Assembly (NCBI GenBank): GCA_012839395.1
Contig: DUNJ01000018.1
Coordinates: 1-34,732, forward strand
DNA: 34,732 nt
Reading direction: 5' to 3'
DNA from: Tepidimicrobium sp.
GTDB lineage: Bacteria; Bacillota; Clostridia; Tissierellales; Tepidimicrobiaceae
Shown: positions 8,660 through 17,727 of the stretch, piece by piece
How positions within the stretch are numbered: position 1 is the first letter of the stretch
Layout of the letters: every line of letters begins with the position of its first letter
Made by a program: the position numbers and the translations under genes
The notes under the pieces: generated by a model
Databases searched by the model: none
The model's input: the letters and a program-made list of their open reading frames with translations, nothing else
What the model was told of the DNA's origin: nothing

Positions 8660-10182
8660 TTAAAAGGCTATCGTATTGGATTATATTGATAATATTGTCC
8701 TTATTATTAGTAGCTTGTGGACCAAGCAATATGAATTTATCGGAAAATATAATGGCACCTAGGAATAGGATATTGCCTATCACTGGGAAATGGGTTATAG
8801 AGGATTATAAACTTGGAAGCACCCCCGAGATAGATGAAGATATGGCTAGGGCTTATGTAGGCAAGGAAGCTTTATTTCATGAAAAATTGGTTACCATAGG
8901 GGAGGATATCTGTTGGGAGCCATCCTTCCAGATAAAGGTAGCGGATCCTAATGATTATCTGATACATCGATATAAGGTTGCTCCAGAATATTTAAATATA
9001 GATCAGGATGAGGTACAAATAGTATCGGTAGAATGTGAAGATCAAATATTTAACGAATATATTAAGCTATCCGAGAACAAGCTTATTATTGGCATAAAGG
9101 GTACATTTTTTATAATGGAAAAGGTTGCTGAACATATAGAGCCTGAGCTTATAGCGGAATATTATAAGGATAGAAAGGCAGGGATTAAAGCAGCGGATAT
9201 GGGAGCAGATGAAGAACCCAATTCTAGCATATTGATTGGGCTTAAATCCTTGGACTTGAATAGAACCGAGGATGGTCTAGCCAATTGGCAATATAGAACC
9301 ATCTTTATAAGAAGGGATTTCCAGGGTATAGCGAGTATATATGAAATGGAGGATATATTTTTGCCTAGAAAGAAGGGGTTTTCTAAGGTGGAGGTGGATA
9401 GGATAAAACTGGGGAGAAAGGTTAACGATAGAATAGTAGTATCTAGCCTAGGTCAAACATCTGATTTAGAATTGGAGGTTAATGAAGTTAATAATGATAG
9501 AAAAGATTTTAATAGACATAAAGATGACAGAACCCTTAAGAACATATTATATATAGGAAACGATTATATTTCAGTGGAAAAAACTCACTATTTAGGTAAG
9601 GGAGAAAGAGTTTTGGAATTGCATATGATAGATCATCTAGATAAGGAAAGACCCTTAAAAATTTCTGATGTATCTGGAGAAATTGGTAGAGAGGCCTTTA
9701 TGGAGGGAGCTAAAAAAGCCATAAGAACGAAGTATGTAGACCAGAAGAGCAGTTCTATAGATTTAAAACCCAATGAGGAGAACTTTGGTTTATTTAGAAG
9801 AAGTGGACATTGGATATTTAGAGGTAGATTGGATATAGTTGAGGATAATCAATACAGTTATAAGGATTTCAATATAAAGGCAACACCTCCAAAGGAACTG
9901 GTCCAGTATGATGAATTACCCATATCGTGGAATCGGATAAAGATTAAAATACCAGAGGCGGTCGATGCATTTATATCCCCACATGAGGATATGCTAGTCG
10001 CATTAACCCATAATGCGATGTTGATATATCCGATAGATGAGGGGGAGATAGCTTATGCACCGGAAGCTGAGATAGAGCTAAACAGTGCAGAAAGGGTTAT
10101 TATGAGCGAGTGGGCTATAGGTAAGTATGCCTTAGCTTGGGAGGAAGAATTTTTAGATAATAAGGCTTATCCATTGAAGTGA
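8656..10182 (+). CDS. Lipoprotein of unknown function, coupled to the sensor kinase
   Basis: This 508-residue protein starts at GTG inside the stop region of the kinase gene (overlap GTGA). The N-terminus is a clear lipoprotein signal (LLLVAC, lipidated C21), so it should be anchored outside the membrane. The rest is soluble and strongly charged, with no domain I can name. Segments such as ITGKWVIEDYKLG near residue 43 and DAFISPHEDMLVALTHN near residue 437 suggest a lipocalin-like or beta-rich fold, but this is weak. Position and coupling argue that it senses or buffers the signal for the kinase, or is part of the output. No paralogue is seen in the window. Confidence 0.75.
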   Translation: MIKRLSYWIILIILSLLLVACGPSNMNLSENIMAPRNRILPITGKWVIEDYKLGSTPEIDEDMARAYVGKEALFHEKLVTIGEDICWEPSFQIKVADPNDYLIHRYKVAPEYLNIDQDEVQIVSVECEDQIFNEYIKLSENKLIIGIKGTFFIMEKVAEHIEPELIAEYYKDRKAGIKAADMGADEEPNSSILIGLKSLDLNRTEDGLANWQYRTIFIRRDFQGIASIYEMEDIFLPRKKGFSKVEVDRIKLGRKVNDRIVVSSLGQTSDLELEVNEVNNDRKDFNRHKDDRTLKNILYIGNDYISVEKTHYLGKGERVLELHMIDHLDKERPLKISDVSGEIGREAFMEGAKKAIRTKYVDQKSSSIDLKPNEENFGLFRRSGHWIFRGRLDIVEDNQYSYKDFNIKATPPKELVQYDELPISWNRIKIKIPEAVDAFISPHEDMLVALTHNAMLIYPIDEGEIAYAPEAEIELNSAERVIMSEWAIGKYALAWEEEFLDNKAYPLK

Positions 10183-10749
10183 TTACTTGCTATACCATAA
10201 ATCCTTATTGCTCGTAGATAAGGCAATGGCCTTGGAATTTAGACATACATCAATATCCTCCCTGTCCATTATAAGTCCACTGGCAACTACTGGGATATTG
10301 GTTTCCAGATGGATTTTATCTATAATCTTCGGCATTATTCCAGGAAGTATTTCAACTACATTGGGCCTATAATCCTTGATGGAATGTATCTCCTTTTCTA
10401 AGAGTATGGAATTGTTGACAAATGCTCTATATATTATAAAGGCACCTAGATCCTTACCCATCTTTACCAAGTTTGGTTTGACTGTAATTATTCCATCTGG
10501 ATATATATTCTTAACTATATACTCTAGCCCCCAGGTATCTTTAGAAAAACCATCTATCAAATCCACCTGTATATATAGGCCTTTTTGCTTGGTTTTTACC
10601 TTATAAGCTATTTCTTTTAGATTGAAGATATTACCTGCAAGTAGGAATATATTGTTGCATGGGGAATTTATGGCAGCTTGTAGCTGTTCTAGATCATTTA
10701 CCGACGCTATTATTGGATTGGATTCTATATTTTTAAAAAAATCATGCAT
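10183..10749 (-). CDS. glpP: Glycerol-3-phosphate-responsive antiterminator GlpP
   Basis: This 188-residue protein matches the GlpP family, TIM-barrel-like RNA-binding antiterminators that bind glycerol-3-phosphate and let transcription pass leader terminators of glp genes. Typical segments are visible: NPIIASVNDLEQL, IFLLAGNIFNL, YIQVDLIDGFSKD, IITVKPNLVKMGK, VEILPGIMPKII and IPVVASGLI. The frame extends 17 codons upstream, but a GAGGTGG ribosome site precedes the ATG at 10749 and family members start there. No glpF, glpK or glpD is present nearby, so it acts on targets elsewhere. It is convergent with the lipoprotein gene, the two ends abutting. Confidence 0.92.
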   Translation of the reverse strand: MHDFFKNIESNPIIASVNDLEQLQAAINSPCNNIFLLAGNIFNLKEIAYKVKTKQKGLYIQVDLIDGFSKDTWGLEYIVKNIYPDGIITVKPNLVKMGKDLGAFIIYRAFVNNSILLEKEIHSIKDYRPNVVEILPGIMPKIIDKIHLETNIPVVASGLIMDREDIDVCLNSKAIALSTSNKDLWYSK

Positions 10750-10904
10750 AATTACCACCTCGATTATCCATACCATGTACCTAGATTTTATCATAATCAA
10801 TGCCTAAGTAAAGCTTTTTAATATGGCTATGAATATTTTTTAATTGGAGTAGAAAACTATATCATATCAGACTGTGAAATAGAGCAAAAGGAGATGTTTA
10901 TTAC

Positions 10905-11831
10905 TTGGGAAAGGATAGATACTCTATATTTATGACTAACTTAGCCATGTTATTGGCCTTGGAATCATATACTACTGAAAAGGTGAACACAAGCAGGGGT
11001 ATTGAAGAGGAAATAATAGGAGTTAATAGACTTGAATCAACTTTTAATACGGATAAAGTGGATAAACCAGAAGTATCTGGATGCATTACCAATCCACCCT
11101 GGGAAGATGATAAGCATTTTTTAAAAGCACAGGATAGGAATAATACCCAAGTGTTAATGGGAGCCTACTGTTCCGTATTGCTAGATCCATTGCCTGGCGA
11201 AGAATATAACGTAAAACTTGCAGCTGATGCTCTTAGAGGAAAGGTGGTAGAACCAGGGGAGGTGTTCTCACAAAATCAATCCTTAGGTCCTTATACTAAA
11301 TCTAGGGGTTATAGAGAGGGAGCCTCATATTCTGGAGGTAATATAGTTCAAACGGAAGGTGGGGGAGTCTGTAAAATTGCCTCAACCCTATATAACGGGG
11401 TTATACTGAGTAATTTGGATATAATTGAAAGGCATAATCATAGCATGCCGGTAAATTATGTACCCTACGGCCAAGATGCAACTGTTGCCTATGGGGCTAA
11501 GGATTTTAAATTTAGAAATAACACTGAAGCACCTATTTTAATATGGTCTGAAATGGTTGGACATAGGCTATATATAGCTCTTTACGGCCAGAAGTTGCCC
11601 CCAAAGGTAAGATGGGATCATAAAATTATGAACGTAGTTGAGGCACCTATATATTATAGAGAAAATTTGGAACTACAAAAAGGGGAGGAAAGAGTAATAA
11701 TAAAGGGAATAGATGGAGCGACGGTGGAATCCAGCATAGTTATAGAGCATAAAAGCGGTGAGGTGGAGACCAAAAATTTGGGAATTAGTCATTATAATCC
11801 AATGCCCCATATAATAGAGACTAACAAATAA
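10905..11831 (+). CDS. VanW family protein
   Basis: This 308-residue protein contains the VanW domain from about residue 85 to 230, with the characteristic run NVKLAADALRGKVVEPGEVFS, then EGGGVCKIASTLYNG and the following HNHSMPVNYVPYGQDATV. VanW proteins are found with vancomycin-resistance operons and widely in spore formers; their biochemical role is unknown. The N-terminus has only a short hydrophobic stretch (FMTNLAMLLAL) and no clear signal peptide. The start is TTG with AAGGAGATG eight bases upstream. The usual accompanying G5 or peptidoglycan-binding domains are absent. A terminator follows immediately. Confidence 0.85.
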   Translation: MGKDRYSIFMTNLAMLLALESYTTEKVNTSRGIEEEIIGVNRLESTFNTDKVDKPEVSGCITNPPWEDDKHFLKAQDRNNTQVLMGAYCSVLLDPLPGEEYNVKLAADALRGKVVEPGEVFSQNQSLGPYTKSRGYREGASYSGGNIVQTEGGGVCKIASTLYNGVILSNLDIIERHNHSMPVNYVPYGQDATVAYGAKDFKFRNNTEAPILIWSEMVGHRLYIALYGQKLPPKVRWDHKIMNVVEAPIYYRENLELQKGEERVIIKGIDGATVESSIVIEHKSGEVETKNLGISHYNPMPHIIETNK

Positions 11832-11866
11832 AAGCCTAACCTTTAATAAGGTTAAGCTTTTGTTTT
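11831..11866. terminator. Terminator between convergent VanW and GIY-YIG genes
   Basis: The stem is AAAGC-C-TAACCTT pairing with AAGGTTA-A-GCTTT around a TAAT loop, with one mismatch, then TTGTTTTC. It overlaps the 3' end of the GIY-YIG gene on the other strand and can serve both genes. Confidence 0.65.
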
Positions 11867-12075
11867 CTACTGAGCTGTTTGATTTGCCATTCCCTTTTTT
11901 GAGCCTCTATCCTATTATCATAGGTTTCAAAATATACCAACCTAACAGGCAGTCGACTTCTAGTATATTTTGAGGCCTTTCCTTCATTATGAGTCTTTAA
12001 CCTACTATCTAAGTTTAAGGTCCATCCGGTATATAAGGACTTATCTGCACATTCTAAGATATATACATAACACAT
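11836..12075 (-). CDS. GIY-YIG domain protein (YhbQ/UPF0213-like)
   Basis: This 79-residue single-domain protein has the GIY-YIG nuclease core: YVYILECADKSLYTGWT (motif YVY...YTG), then the conserved arginine in LDSRLKTHNEGKASKYTRSR and the glutamate-containing RIEAQKREWQIK. It corresponds to the small stand-alone group typified by YhbQ and YazA, whose physiological role is unclear but may involve DNA repair. A GTGGTGAT ribosome site precedes the ATG. It lies 12 bp downstream of recX on the same strand, so the two are probably cotranscribed. Confidence 0.9.
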   Translation of the reverse strand: MCYVYILECADKSLYTGWTLNLDSRLKTHNEGKASKYTRSRLPVRLVYFETYDNRIEAQKREWQIKQLSRKQKLNLIKG

Positions 12076-12087
12076 CTATATCACCAC

Positions 12088-12699
12088 TTACTTGATCAAT
12101 TTATTTAGTACCCTATATATGCAATCTGCAGAATACCCTCTTCTTTGAAGAAACCCACCTAATTTTCTATATCTTGCAGCTCTGTTATCTTCCCTATAGG
12201 AGGGAAGTTTTTTTTGGGCTAGTTTAAGTGCCCTATCATATTCACCATCATCCTCATCGAGGACCTTGTCGATTATTGCCTGGGAAATACCTTTTTTGTA
12301 TAGATCGTATCTGATTCTTTTGGGGCCGTGTTTGTTTATATGAATTTTATCCCTCATAAAGGATCTGGCAAATTCTAGGTCATTTATCAAACCATAATCC
12401 TTTAGATAATCTAAGGTGTTGTCAATGATATATGGTTTGAATCCTTTTTTTTGTAACCTATCTACTATCTCTTTTTCTGATCTCTGCCTATATCCAAGAA
12501 ATCTTAAAGCGAAATTATTGCATTTGGATTGTTCCTCTTCTATTAACACCTTTTCTATATACTTCTCATCGATCTCCATGTTTTCTGCCAGGTTATACTT
12601 ATATTGAATCTCCTTTGTAATTCCGAAGGCGAATTTATCATCTATATATATGTTGACCCTATCTTTATTTTTTTGAGGTTCAATCTTTGTAATTATCAT
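12088..12699 (-). CDS. recX: Regulatory protein RecX
   Basis: This 203-residue protein is a RecX family modulator that binds and usually inhibits RecA filaments. The three-helix repeats are visible: ALRFLGYRQRSEKEIVDRLQ, YLKDYGLINDLEFARSFMRDK and KRIRYDLYKKGISQAIIDKVL, followed by a fourth with GGFLQRRGYSADCI. The N-terminal part (IITKIEPQKNKDRVNIYID) is the normal clostridial and bacillar form. AGGTGATCAC sits in front of the ATG. recA is not in the window. The eroded hydrolase remnant lies just upstream. Confidence 0.95.
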   Translation of the reverse strand: MIITKIEPQKNKDRVNIYIDDKFAFGITKEIQYKYNLAENMEIDEKYIEKVLIEEEQSKCNNFALRFLGYRQRSEKEIVDRLQKKGFKPYIIDNTLDYLKDYGLINDLEFARSFMRDKIHINKHGPKRIRYDLYKKGISQAIIDKVLDEDDGEYDRALKLAQKKLPSYREDNRAARYRKLGGFLQRRGYSADCIYRVLNKLIK

Positions 12700-12717
12700 A
12701 TGTGATCACCTACATAA

Positions 12718-13105
12718 TCATTTTTTAATATATCCTGTGGTCCTCTCCAATATATGCACCGTTAAAATATCTCTTAACCCGGTATCGAATGAATGCCCAC
12801 CTCTTTTGCGAATTAGAAAGGTGTGCTTTATTCTCAATTCCCTTAGTTTCTTAGTAAATTTGTTGAATGATTCAAATAGGCAGGGTACCATATCCTTGGT
12901 AATCCAATGGATAGGAGAATAATAGTCGTATATATTATTGTCTTCAATTGTATTTGTTTATACCCATATCTATAACCGATACTTACCACAGCTGAGTCTT
13001 TTGAAGCTAAAAAATTACACTTTGTATGGGGATTTTTGCCCTAATGCTTTCCATATAAGGAAGATTAGGGATACCAAAAATAGTAGATGCCCAGGGTTAT
13101 ATCTT
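12718..13105 (-). pseudogene. Eroded alpha/beta-hydrolase gene (C-terminal remnant)
   Basis: No intact frame, but the minus strand reads as consecutive protein-like pieces in shifting frames. In order these are IFGIPNLPYMESIRAKIPIQ, then FLASKDSAVVS, then IYDYYSPIHWITKDMVPCLF, then HTFLIRKRGGHSFDTGLRD, ending in a TGA at 12718-12720. The second piece resembles the strand and loop carrying the catalytic acid of alpha/beta hydrolases, and RGGHSF resembles the catalytic histidine loop. At least two frameshifts are needed and no N-terminal half with a nucleophile elbow is seen. It lies between the intact hydrolase (13209-14216) and recX on the same strand, so it may be an old second hydrolase gene. 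The assignment is inference. Confidence 0.45.
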
Positions 13106-13208
13106 TAATGGTAAGCAGTATGAAAATTATAAATAGATGGATCTTATTTACTATAAAATAGGGTGTCCTCAATTTTTCTTTAATCTATCCATAGGCTATC
13201 ACTGCAAT

Positions 13209-14216
13209 CTATTTTTCCAGGGGATTTTCGATGGATTCCCTAGTCAATAATGCCCTTTTTGCTTCCTGTGCATTTATATTGAGTTTATGAAGTATATATT
13301 TAGCGATAAAATAGCTAAAGGGTAACCAGTTGATATGGCTAATAGGAAGCACCTTTCTATTAGCTCCATACATTTCATCATATAGTATTTTACGAGAAGG
13401 TATGGACAACGTGGAATCAAAATACGCATCGACAAAAGTGACTTTTTTCATATCCAATAGGTGAGCATATGAAATAGGGTCTATTTTAAATAAGGGATGT
13501 ATATCTGCATTGTACACTATCTCGTTAAAGGTCATATTTTTTACTATAGGGAACTGTTCATCGTAGGTATCGTACAATTTATCCTTATCATTTAAATAAA
13601 AATCAGGTTTTAGACCCTTATCAAATAATCTTCTGGCGAAGGCGGTTGTGGGGGATTGATGCAATATTTGAGGAATATGCCCACCAGTAGTCATAAATAG
13701 ATAATGATTCAGTCTAGTTTCTAAAGCACCAACTATTGTAGATATCATCCCTCCTAAACAATATCCAAGGATTATATTATTTTCCTTCCAGAAACCCGAC
13801 TGTTGCAATAGGTCTATTGTGCTCAAAGTATCTACAACCCCGTGTTCCCAAAATCGATACATAGAATTAATATTAGGATAGAGGTAGCTCTTTCCGCTTA
13901 CCGAGTTGTTTTCTACCCTGGTATAGTTACCGGGCAATATTAGTATATTGGTATTTACCCCTGCATTGGCTAGATGAGGTCCAAGCCAAAGTAGAAATTT
14001 AATATTTCTGCTACCCAATCCGTGAAGTATTAGGGCGGAAGCACGCACTTCTATTTTGGGTTGATAAGAATAAAGCTCTACATTTTCGGTGCCAGGTGCA
14101 GGGTTTTTATACAGGGTTTTATATCTAATATAGCTACACCTATAGCTCTTTCCCTTAAATATATGTCCGGAAATATAATTGATATCCTCTTTATCATATA
14201 AAAAATCTATATACAT
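13209..14216 (-). CDS. Alpha/beta-hydrolase fold protein with GxCxG nucleophile motif
   Basis: This 335-residue protein has an oxyanion-type HG motif (SALILHGLGSRN, residues 60-71) and the nucleophile elbow GYCLGG at 151-156, where cysteine C153 stands where most esterases have serine. D263 or D267 (VDAYFD) and H294 (ISHINW) are plausible remaining triad members. A cysteine elbow is known in dienelactone hydrolases and polyhydroxyalkanoate synthases. The protein is close to class III PhaC in length but lacks other PhaC landmarks, and no PHA genes are nearby. No signal peptide is present, so it is likely cytoplasmic. The ATG has GGAG upstream. The substrate is unknown. Confidence 0.7.
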   Translation of the reverse strand: MYIDFLYDKEDINYISGHIFKGKSYRCSYIRYKTLYKNPAPGTENVELYSYQPKIEVRASALILHGLGSRNIKFLLWLGPHLANAGVNTNILILPGNYTRVENNSVSGKSYLYPNINSMYRFWEHGVVDTLSTIDLLQQSGFWKENNIILGYCLGGMISTIVGALETRLNHYLFMTTGGHIPQILHQSPTTAFARRLFDKGLKPDFYLNDKDKLYDTYDEQFPIVKNMTFNEIVYNADIHPLFKIDPISYAHLLDMKKVTFVDAYFDSTLSIPSRKILYDEMYGANRKVLPISHINWLPFSYFIAKYILHKLNINAQEAKRALLTRESIENPLEK

Positions 14217-14276
14217 AGATGGTCAACTCCAAATATAATAGTGATCTCATTATATCATAAGAAAGTTAAAGTATGA

Positions 14277-14282
14277 TATAAT
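14277..14282 (+). promoter_or_regulatory. Possible sigma-A -10 element for the sensor-regulator pair
   Basis: A perfect TATAAT lies 75 bp upstream of the kinase start. No good -35 hexamer is seen at 17 bp, so this is weak. Confidence 0.3.
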
Positions 14283-14357
14283 TCATGTCGTATGGAGCTT
14301 TGTTCGAACCTTAGTCTAAATATAACGGTTGAAATATTGGTCAATGGGGGCTACATT

Positions 14358-16358
14358 ATGAGAAAGAGAGCTTACTTTTTATGCCTTTTCATGATAATTA
14401 TAATCCTAATAAGTCAAATGGTTAATATTAAATATGATATCAATTTATATGAATTTATTAAATATTCTCAGCCACTCTCGGAACAGGAGAGAAAATTATT
14501 AGAGGATAAAGGAACTATAATCTGTGTGTCAGATAGAAATGCACCTCCTATTTCCTTTATAGAGGAGCAAAACAAACAATATAGGGGATTGGTCATAGAT
14601 TATATGACAGCGCTTTCCATCGAGTTGGAAACCAATATTGAGTTAAGGCCGCTGGTTTGGGAGGATACCCTAGAAGCCCTGATGAAGGGTAATGCAGATG
14701 TTTGCGATGCATTTCCAAGTAAGGAAAGGGAAAAATATTTCAGGTTTTCAAAGCCAATCTATAAGTTAAAAGGGGTCATAGTAGTAAGCTCATCCGAAAA
14801 CCAAATTCAAGGAGTGCAGGATTTAAGGCAAAGGAAGGTAGCCATACCTAATGGAGACTATGCTATAGAATACTTAGATAAGACCATTCCAAGCGTTGAA
14901 TATGTTTTAACCAAGGATATACACGATGCGCTATTGCTTCTCCAAGATGGTAAGGTGGATGCAGTTGTGGGAGATGAGCCTGTAATTGGTTATATTAGTG
15001 ATAAGTTAGGTATCATAGATGAAATACAAATTTTAGACCCTTATCTATATGAACAGGACGTAGCGTTAGCAGTACCAAAGTCTGAAGAAAAATTATTGGA
15101 TATACTAAATAAGGGCATATTGAATTTAAAGAAAAAAGATTTTGTTATAAAGATACAACAAAGATGGTTTGGCATATCAGGATCCATAGAGAAAAGCAGA
15201 ATTAGCGACAATCTGATACTAGGGGTTGGTATGGTCCTTATTGCAAGCATCATTATGCTATTTATAATGTATATATTTAATGATAGATTAAAGGAAAAGG
15301 TGAAAGAAAGAACACAGGAATTGCATCAAAGCAGGATGGAGTTGCAAGTGACCTTTGATGCACTAGGGTATTTTCTTGTGGTTGTAGATTCTGATGGTAG
15401 GATCACCAATTGTAATAAGTCCTTTCAAAACTATATTGGAGAGCGGAAGGAATATATAGTGGGAACTCACTTTTCTAGATGGAACATTTTGGAATATTTA
15501 AATAAAAAATTGAATATTTTCAATAAAGGAAAAGTAAATATAGTGAATGATGAAGAGGAGTTGCGGTATAAAAACACTTACTATGTAATAAATATGTTTA
15601 TATTAGAATCCATTGAAAACTCTTTAGACCAATTATTAATCGTGATTAAAGATGTTACTAAATTCAAATTTATGGAAAAACAAATTTTACAAGAAAATAA
15701 AATGGTAGCTATAGGTCAATTGGCAGCAGGAGTTGCCCATGAAATAAGAAACCCTTTGGGGCTTATAAGAAATTATTGCTATATACTGAGAAGTAGCTTG
15801 ATGGGAAAAAATATGAAAGCTATAGATGTTATAGATTCTTCAGTAGAAAGGATAGGCCGTATAATAAATAATCTTCTAGATTTCTCCAGGGACTCTGAGG
15901 AATATTGGACAATCATCAATATAGGTCAATTTATAACCAATATATTGGAATTGGAAGATAAGAGAATGGATGAAAAGAAAATTGAATGGAAACTTGTTTG
16001 CCCCGACGATTTACAGCTATATGCAAATGAAGAATCTTTAAAGCATATAGTAATAAATATTATTGATAACGCCATAGAGGCCATAAAGGAAAAGGGGTGG
16101 ATTCATGTGTTCTGTGAAAGATTAGAAAAGGGAATTATTTTAAAATTTCAAGATTCGGGCCAGGGCATAGAGCAAGAAAATATAGATGATATATTCAATC
16201 CTTTTTTTACCACTAAGAAGGCAGGTGAAGGGATTGGTTTAGGGTTATATATAGTTTATAACGAGGTTCAAAAACTTGGAGGAACAATAGAAGTAAGCAG
16301 CCAACATAATATGGGAACTATTTTTGAGGTATTTTTACCGAAAGAAAAGAGGGGGTAA
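14358..16358 (+). CDS. Sensor histidine kinase with periplasmic-binding-protein-type sensor (SBP_bac_3-PAS-HisKA-HATPase)
   Basis: This kinase of 666 residues has an N-terminal membrane helix (residues 6-22), an outside solute-binding domain at about 52-272 of the amino-acid-binding family 3 type (IICVSDRNAPPISF, YRGLVIDYMTALS, GNADVCDAFPSKERE), a second helix at 287-306, a PAS domain at about 330-435, HisKA with H461 in AHEIRNPLG, and HATPase_c with IIDNAIEAI and GIGLGLYI. The architecture resembles BvgS/EvgS-type sensors and suggests direct sensing of an amino acid or similar small molecule. The frame opens at 14292, but the ATG at 14358 is followed at once by the first helix and has GGGGGC upstream. 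The NtrC-type regulator starts 5 bp after its stop, so they form one operon. Confidence 0.92.
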   Translation: MRKRAYFLCLFMIIIILISQMVNIKYDINLYEFIKYSQPLSEQERKLLEDKGTIICVSDRNAPPISFIEEQNKQYRGLVIDYMTALSIELETNIELRPLVWEDTLEALMKGNADVCDAFPSKEREKYFRFSKPIYKLKGVIVVSSSENQIQGVQDLRQRKVAIPNGDYAIEYLDKTIPSVEYVLTKDIHDALLLLQDGKVDAVVGDEPVIGYISDKLGIIDEIQILDPYLYEQDVALAVPKSEEKLLDILNKGILNLKKKDFVIKIQQRWFGISGSIEKSRISDNLILGVGMVLIASIIMLFIMYIFNDRLKEKVKERTQELHQSRMELQVTFDALGYFLVVVDSDGRITNCNKSFQNYIGERKEYIVGTHFSRWNILEYLNKKLNIFNKGKVNIVNDEEELRYKNTYYVINMFILESIENSLDQLLIVIKDVTKFKFMEKQILQENKMVAIGQLAAGVAHEIRNPLGLIRNYCYILRSSLMGKNMKAIDVIDSSVERIGRIINNLLDFSRDSEEYWTIINIGQFITNILELEDKRMDEKKIEWKLVCPDDLQLYANEESLKHIVINIIDNAIEAIKEKGWIHVFCERLEKGIILKFQDSGQGIEQENIDDIFNPFFTTKKAGEGIGLGLYIVYNEVQKLGGTIEVSSQHNMGTIFEVFLPKEKRG

Positions 16359-16363
16359 TTAGC

Positions 16364-17716
16364 ATGAAGGATTTTAAGATATTAGTAGTGGATGATGAGT
16401 ATAAGCACCAAGAAGTACTTCAAATGATATTAGAAAATGAAGGATATACAGTACATGCATGTAGCTCAGCAGAGGAAGCATTGAATAATATTGAGAAAGA
16501 GAACTATGATTTGGTGCTAACCGATCTTAAGATGAAAAACATGAACGGATTGGAGCTACTAGATGAAATAAAGCATATAGATAAAGGGATAGAAGTTATT
16601 TTAGTAACTGGCTATGGTACGGTTGAGAGCGCCGTGCAGGCCATGAAGAAAGGCGCTTTTAGCTATTTTATAAAGAGTCATAATCCAGAATCTTTGCTAA
16701 TGGATATAGAGAAAATTACTAGGATTAAAAAACTAGAAAAAGATAATCGTATATTTAGAAATCAGACGAGAAAGGAAGATTATGTATTTGATAGTAAGAA
16801 TAAGAATTTTCAACAGATTCTAGATATAGCGCGTAAGGCAGCCGATAGTGATTTAAGCATATTAATCCTAGGGGAATCGGGTACAGGCAAAGAAGTTTTA
16901 GCCAGGTATATCCATGAGGCTAGCCCTAGGAATGAAGGACATTTTGTTCCTGTAAACTGTCATATGTTTACGGAAGGTTTATTGGAGTCGGAGCTCTTTG
17001 GACATGAAAGAGGGGCTTTCACAGGCGCTATTGAAAGAAGGATAGGTAGGTTTGAAGAGGCTGATGGTGGGACTCTCTTCCTGGATGAGATAGGGGATAT
17101 GCCTTTGAGTACTCAAATAAAATTATTAAGGGCTATAGAGACTAAATCAATAGAGAGGATAGGGAGTAATAGATGCATACCGGTAGATCTGCGGTTTATT
17201 TCTGCAACCAATAGAGATATATCTAAGGCATTAGAAGAAGGTGACTTCAGAGAGGACCTTTATTATAGAATAAATGCCATAACTATAGAGATTCCACCAC
17301 TCAGGGACAGGAGAGAAGATCTACCTCATTTAATAGATTTCTTTTTCAGCAAAATAGAATCTGAGTTGAAGAAAAGGGTAATAGAGATAGAAGATGGGGT
17401 TAAGGAATTTTTATTGAATTATAATTATCCGGGAAATATAAGGGAATTAAAGAATATTATAGAAAGATTAGTAGTGTTATCGGAGGGGGGTATCGTTAAG
17501 GTTAAGGACCTACCCATAGACAATAAGAAGTTAGATTTGACAGGTTCTTTTAATTCAAGCATAGGATCATTAAAAGAAGCTAGAAAACAATTCGAAGCTA
17601 AGTATGTCAAGATGGTATTGGATAAATATGATGGAAATGTTACTAAGGCCTCACAATGCTTGGAGATAACGACTAGGCAACTTTATAACAAAATTTCAGA
17701 ATATGGGCTAAGATAA
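16364..17716 (+). CDS. NtrC-family sigma-54-dependent response regulator
   Basis: This 450-residue activator has a receiver domain with VDDE and phosphoacceptor D54 (LVLTDLKM), an AAA+ sigma-54 interaction domain with Walker A GESGTGKE (170-177), the sigma-54-contacting loop GAFTGA (217-222) and Walker [11 protein letters not shown], and a Fis-type helix-turn-helix at the end ([20 protein letters not shown]). It should activate sigma-54 RNA polymerase from upstream sites when phosphorylated by the adjacent kinase. The switch lysine K104 is followed by serine rather than the usual proline (FIKSHNP). A sigma-54 promoter lies 150 bp downstream, in front of the symporter and ornithine genes, the most likely target. 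Confidence 0.95.
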   Translation: MKDFKILVVDDEYKHQEVLQMILENEGYTVHACSSAEEALNNIEKENYDLVLTDLKMKNMNGLELLDEIKHIDKGIEVILVTGYGTVESAVQAMKKGAFSYFIKSHNPESLLMDIEKITRIKKLEKDNRIFRNQTRKEDYVFDSKNKNFQQILDIARKAADSDLSILILGESGTGKEVLARYIHEASPRNEGHFVPVNCHMFTEGLLESELFGHERGAFTGAIERRIGRFEEADGGTLFLDEIGDMPLSTQIKLLRAIETKSIERIGSNRCIPVDLRFISATNRDISKALEEGDFREDLYYRINAITIEIPPLRDRREDLPHLIDFFFSKIESELKKRVIEIEDGVKEFLLNYNYPGNIRELKNIIERLVVLSEGGIVKVKDLPIDNKKLDLTGSFNSSIGSLKEARKQFEAKYVKMVLDKYDGNVTKASQCLEITTRQLYNKISEYGLR

Positions 17717-17727
17717 GGAAAAGCACC

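Noticed and set aside
13209-14216. Polyhydroxyalkanoate synthase because of GYCLGG
   Set aside because: Only the elbow matches. Other PhaC landmarks and any phaE, phaB or phasin gene are absent.
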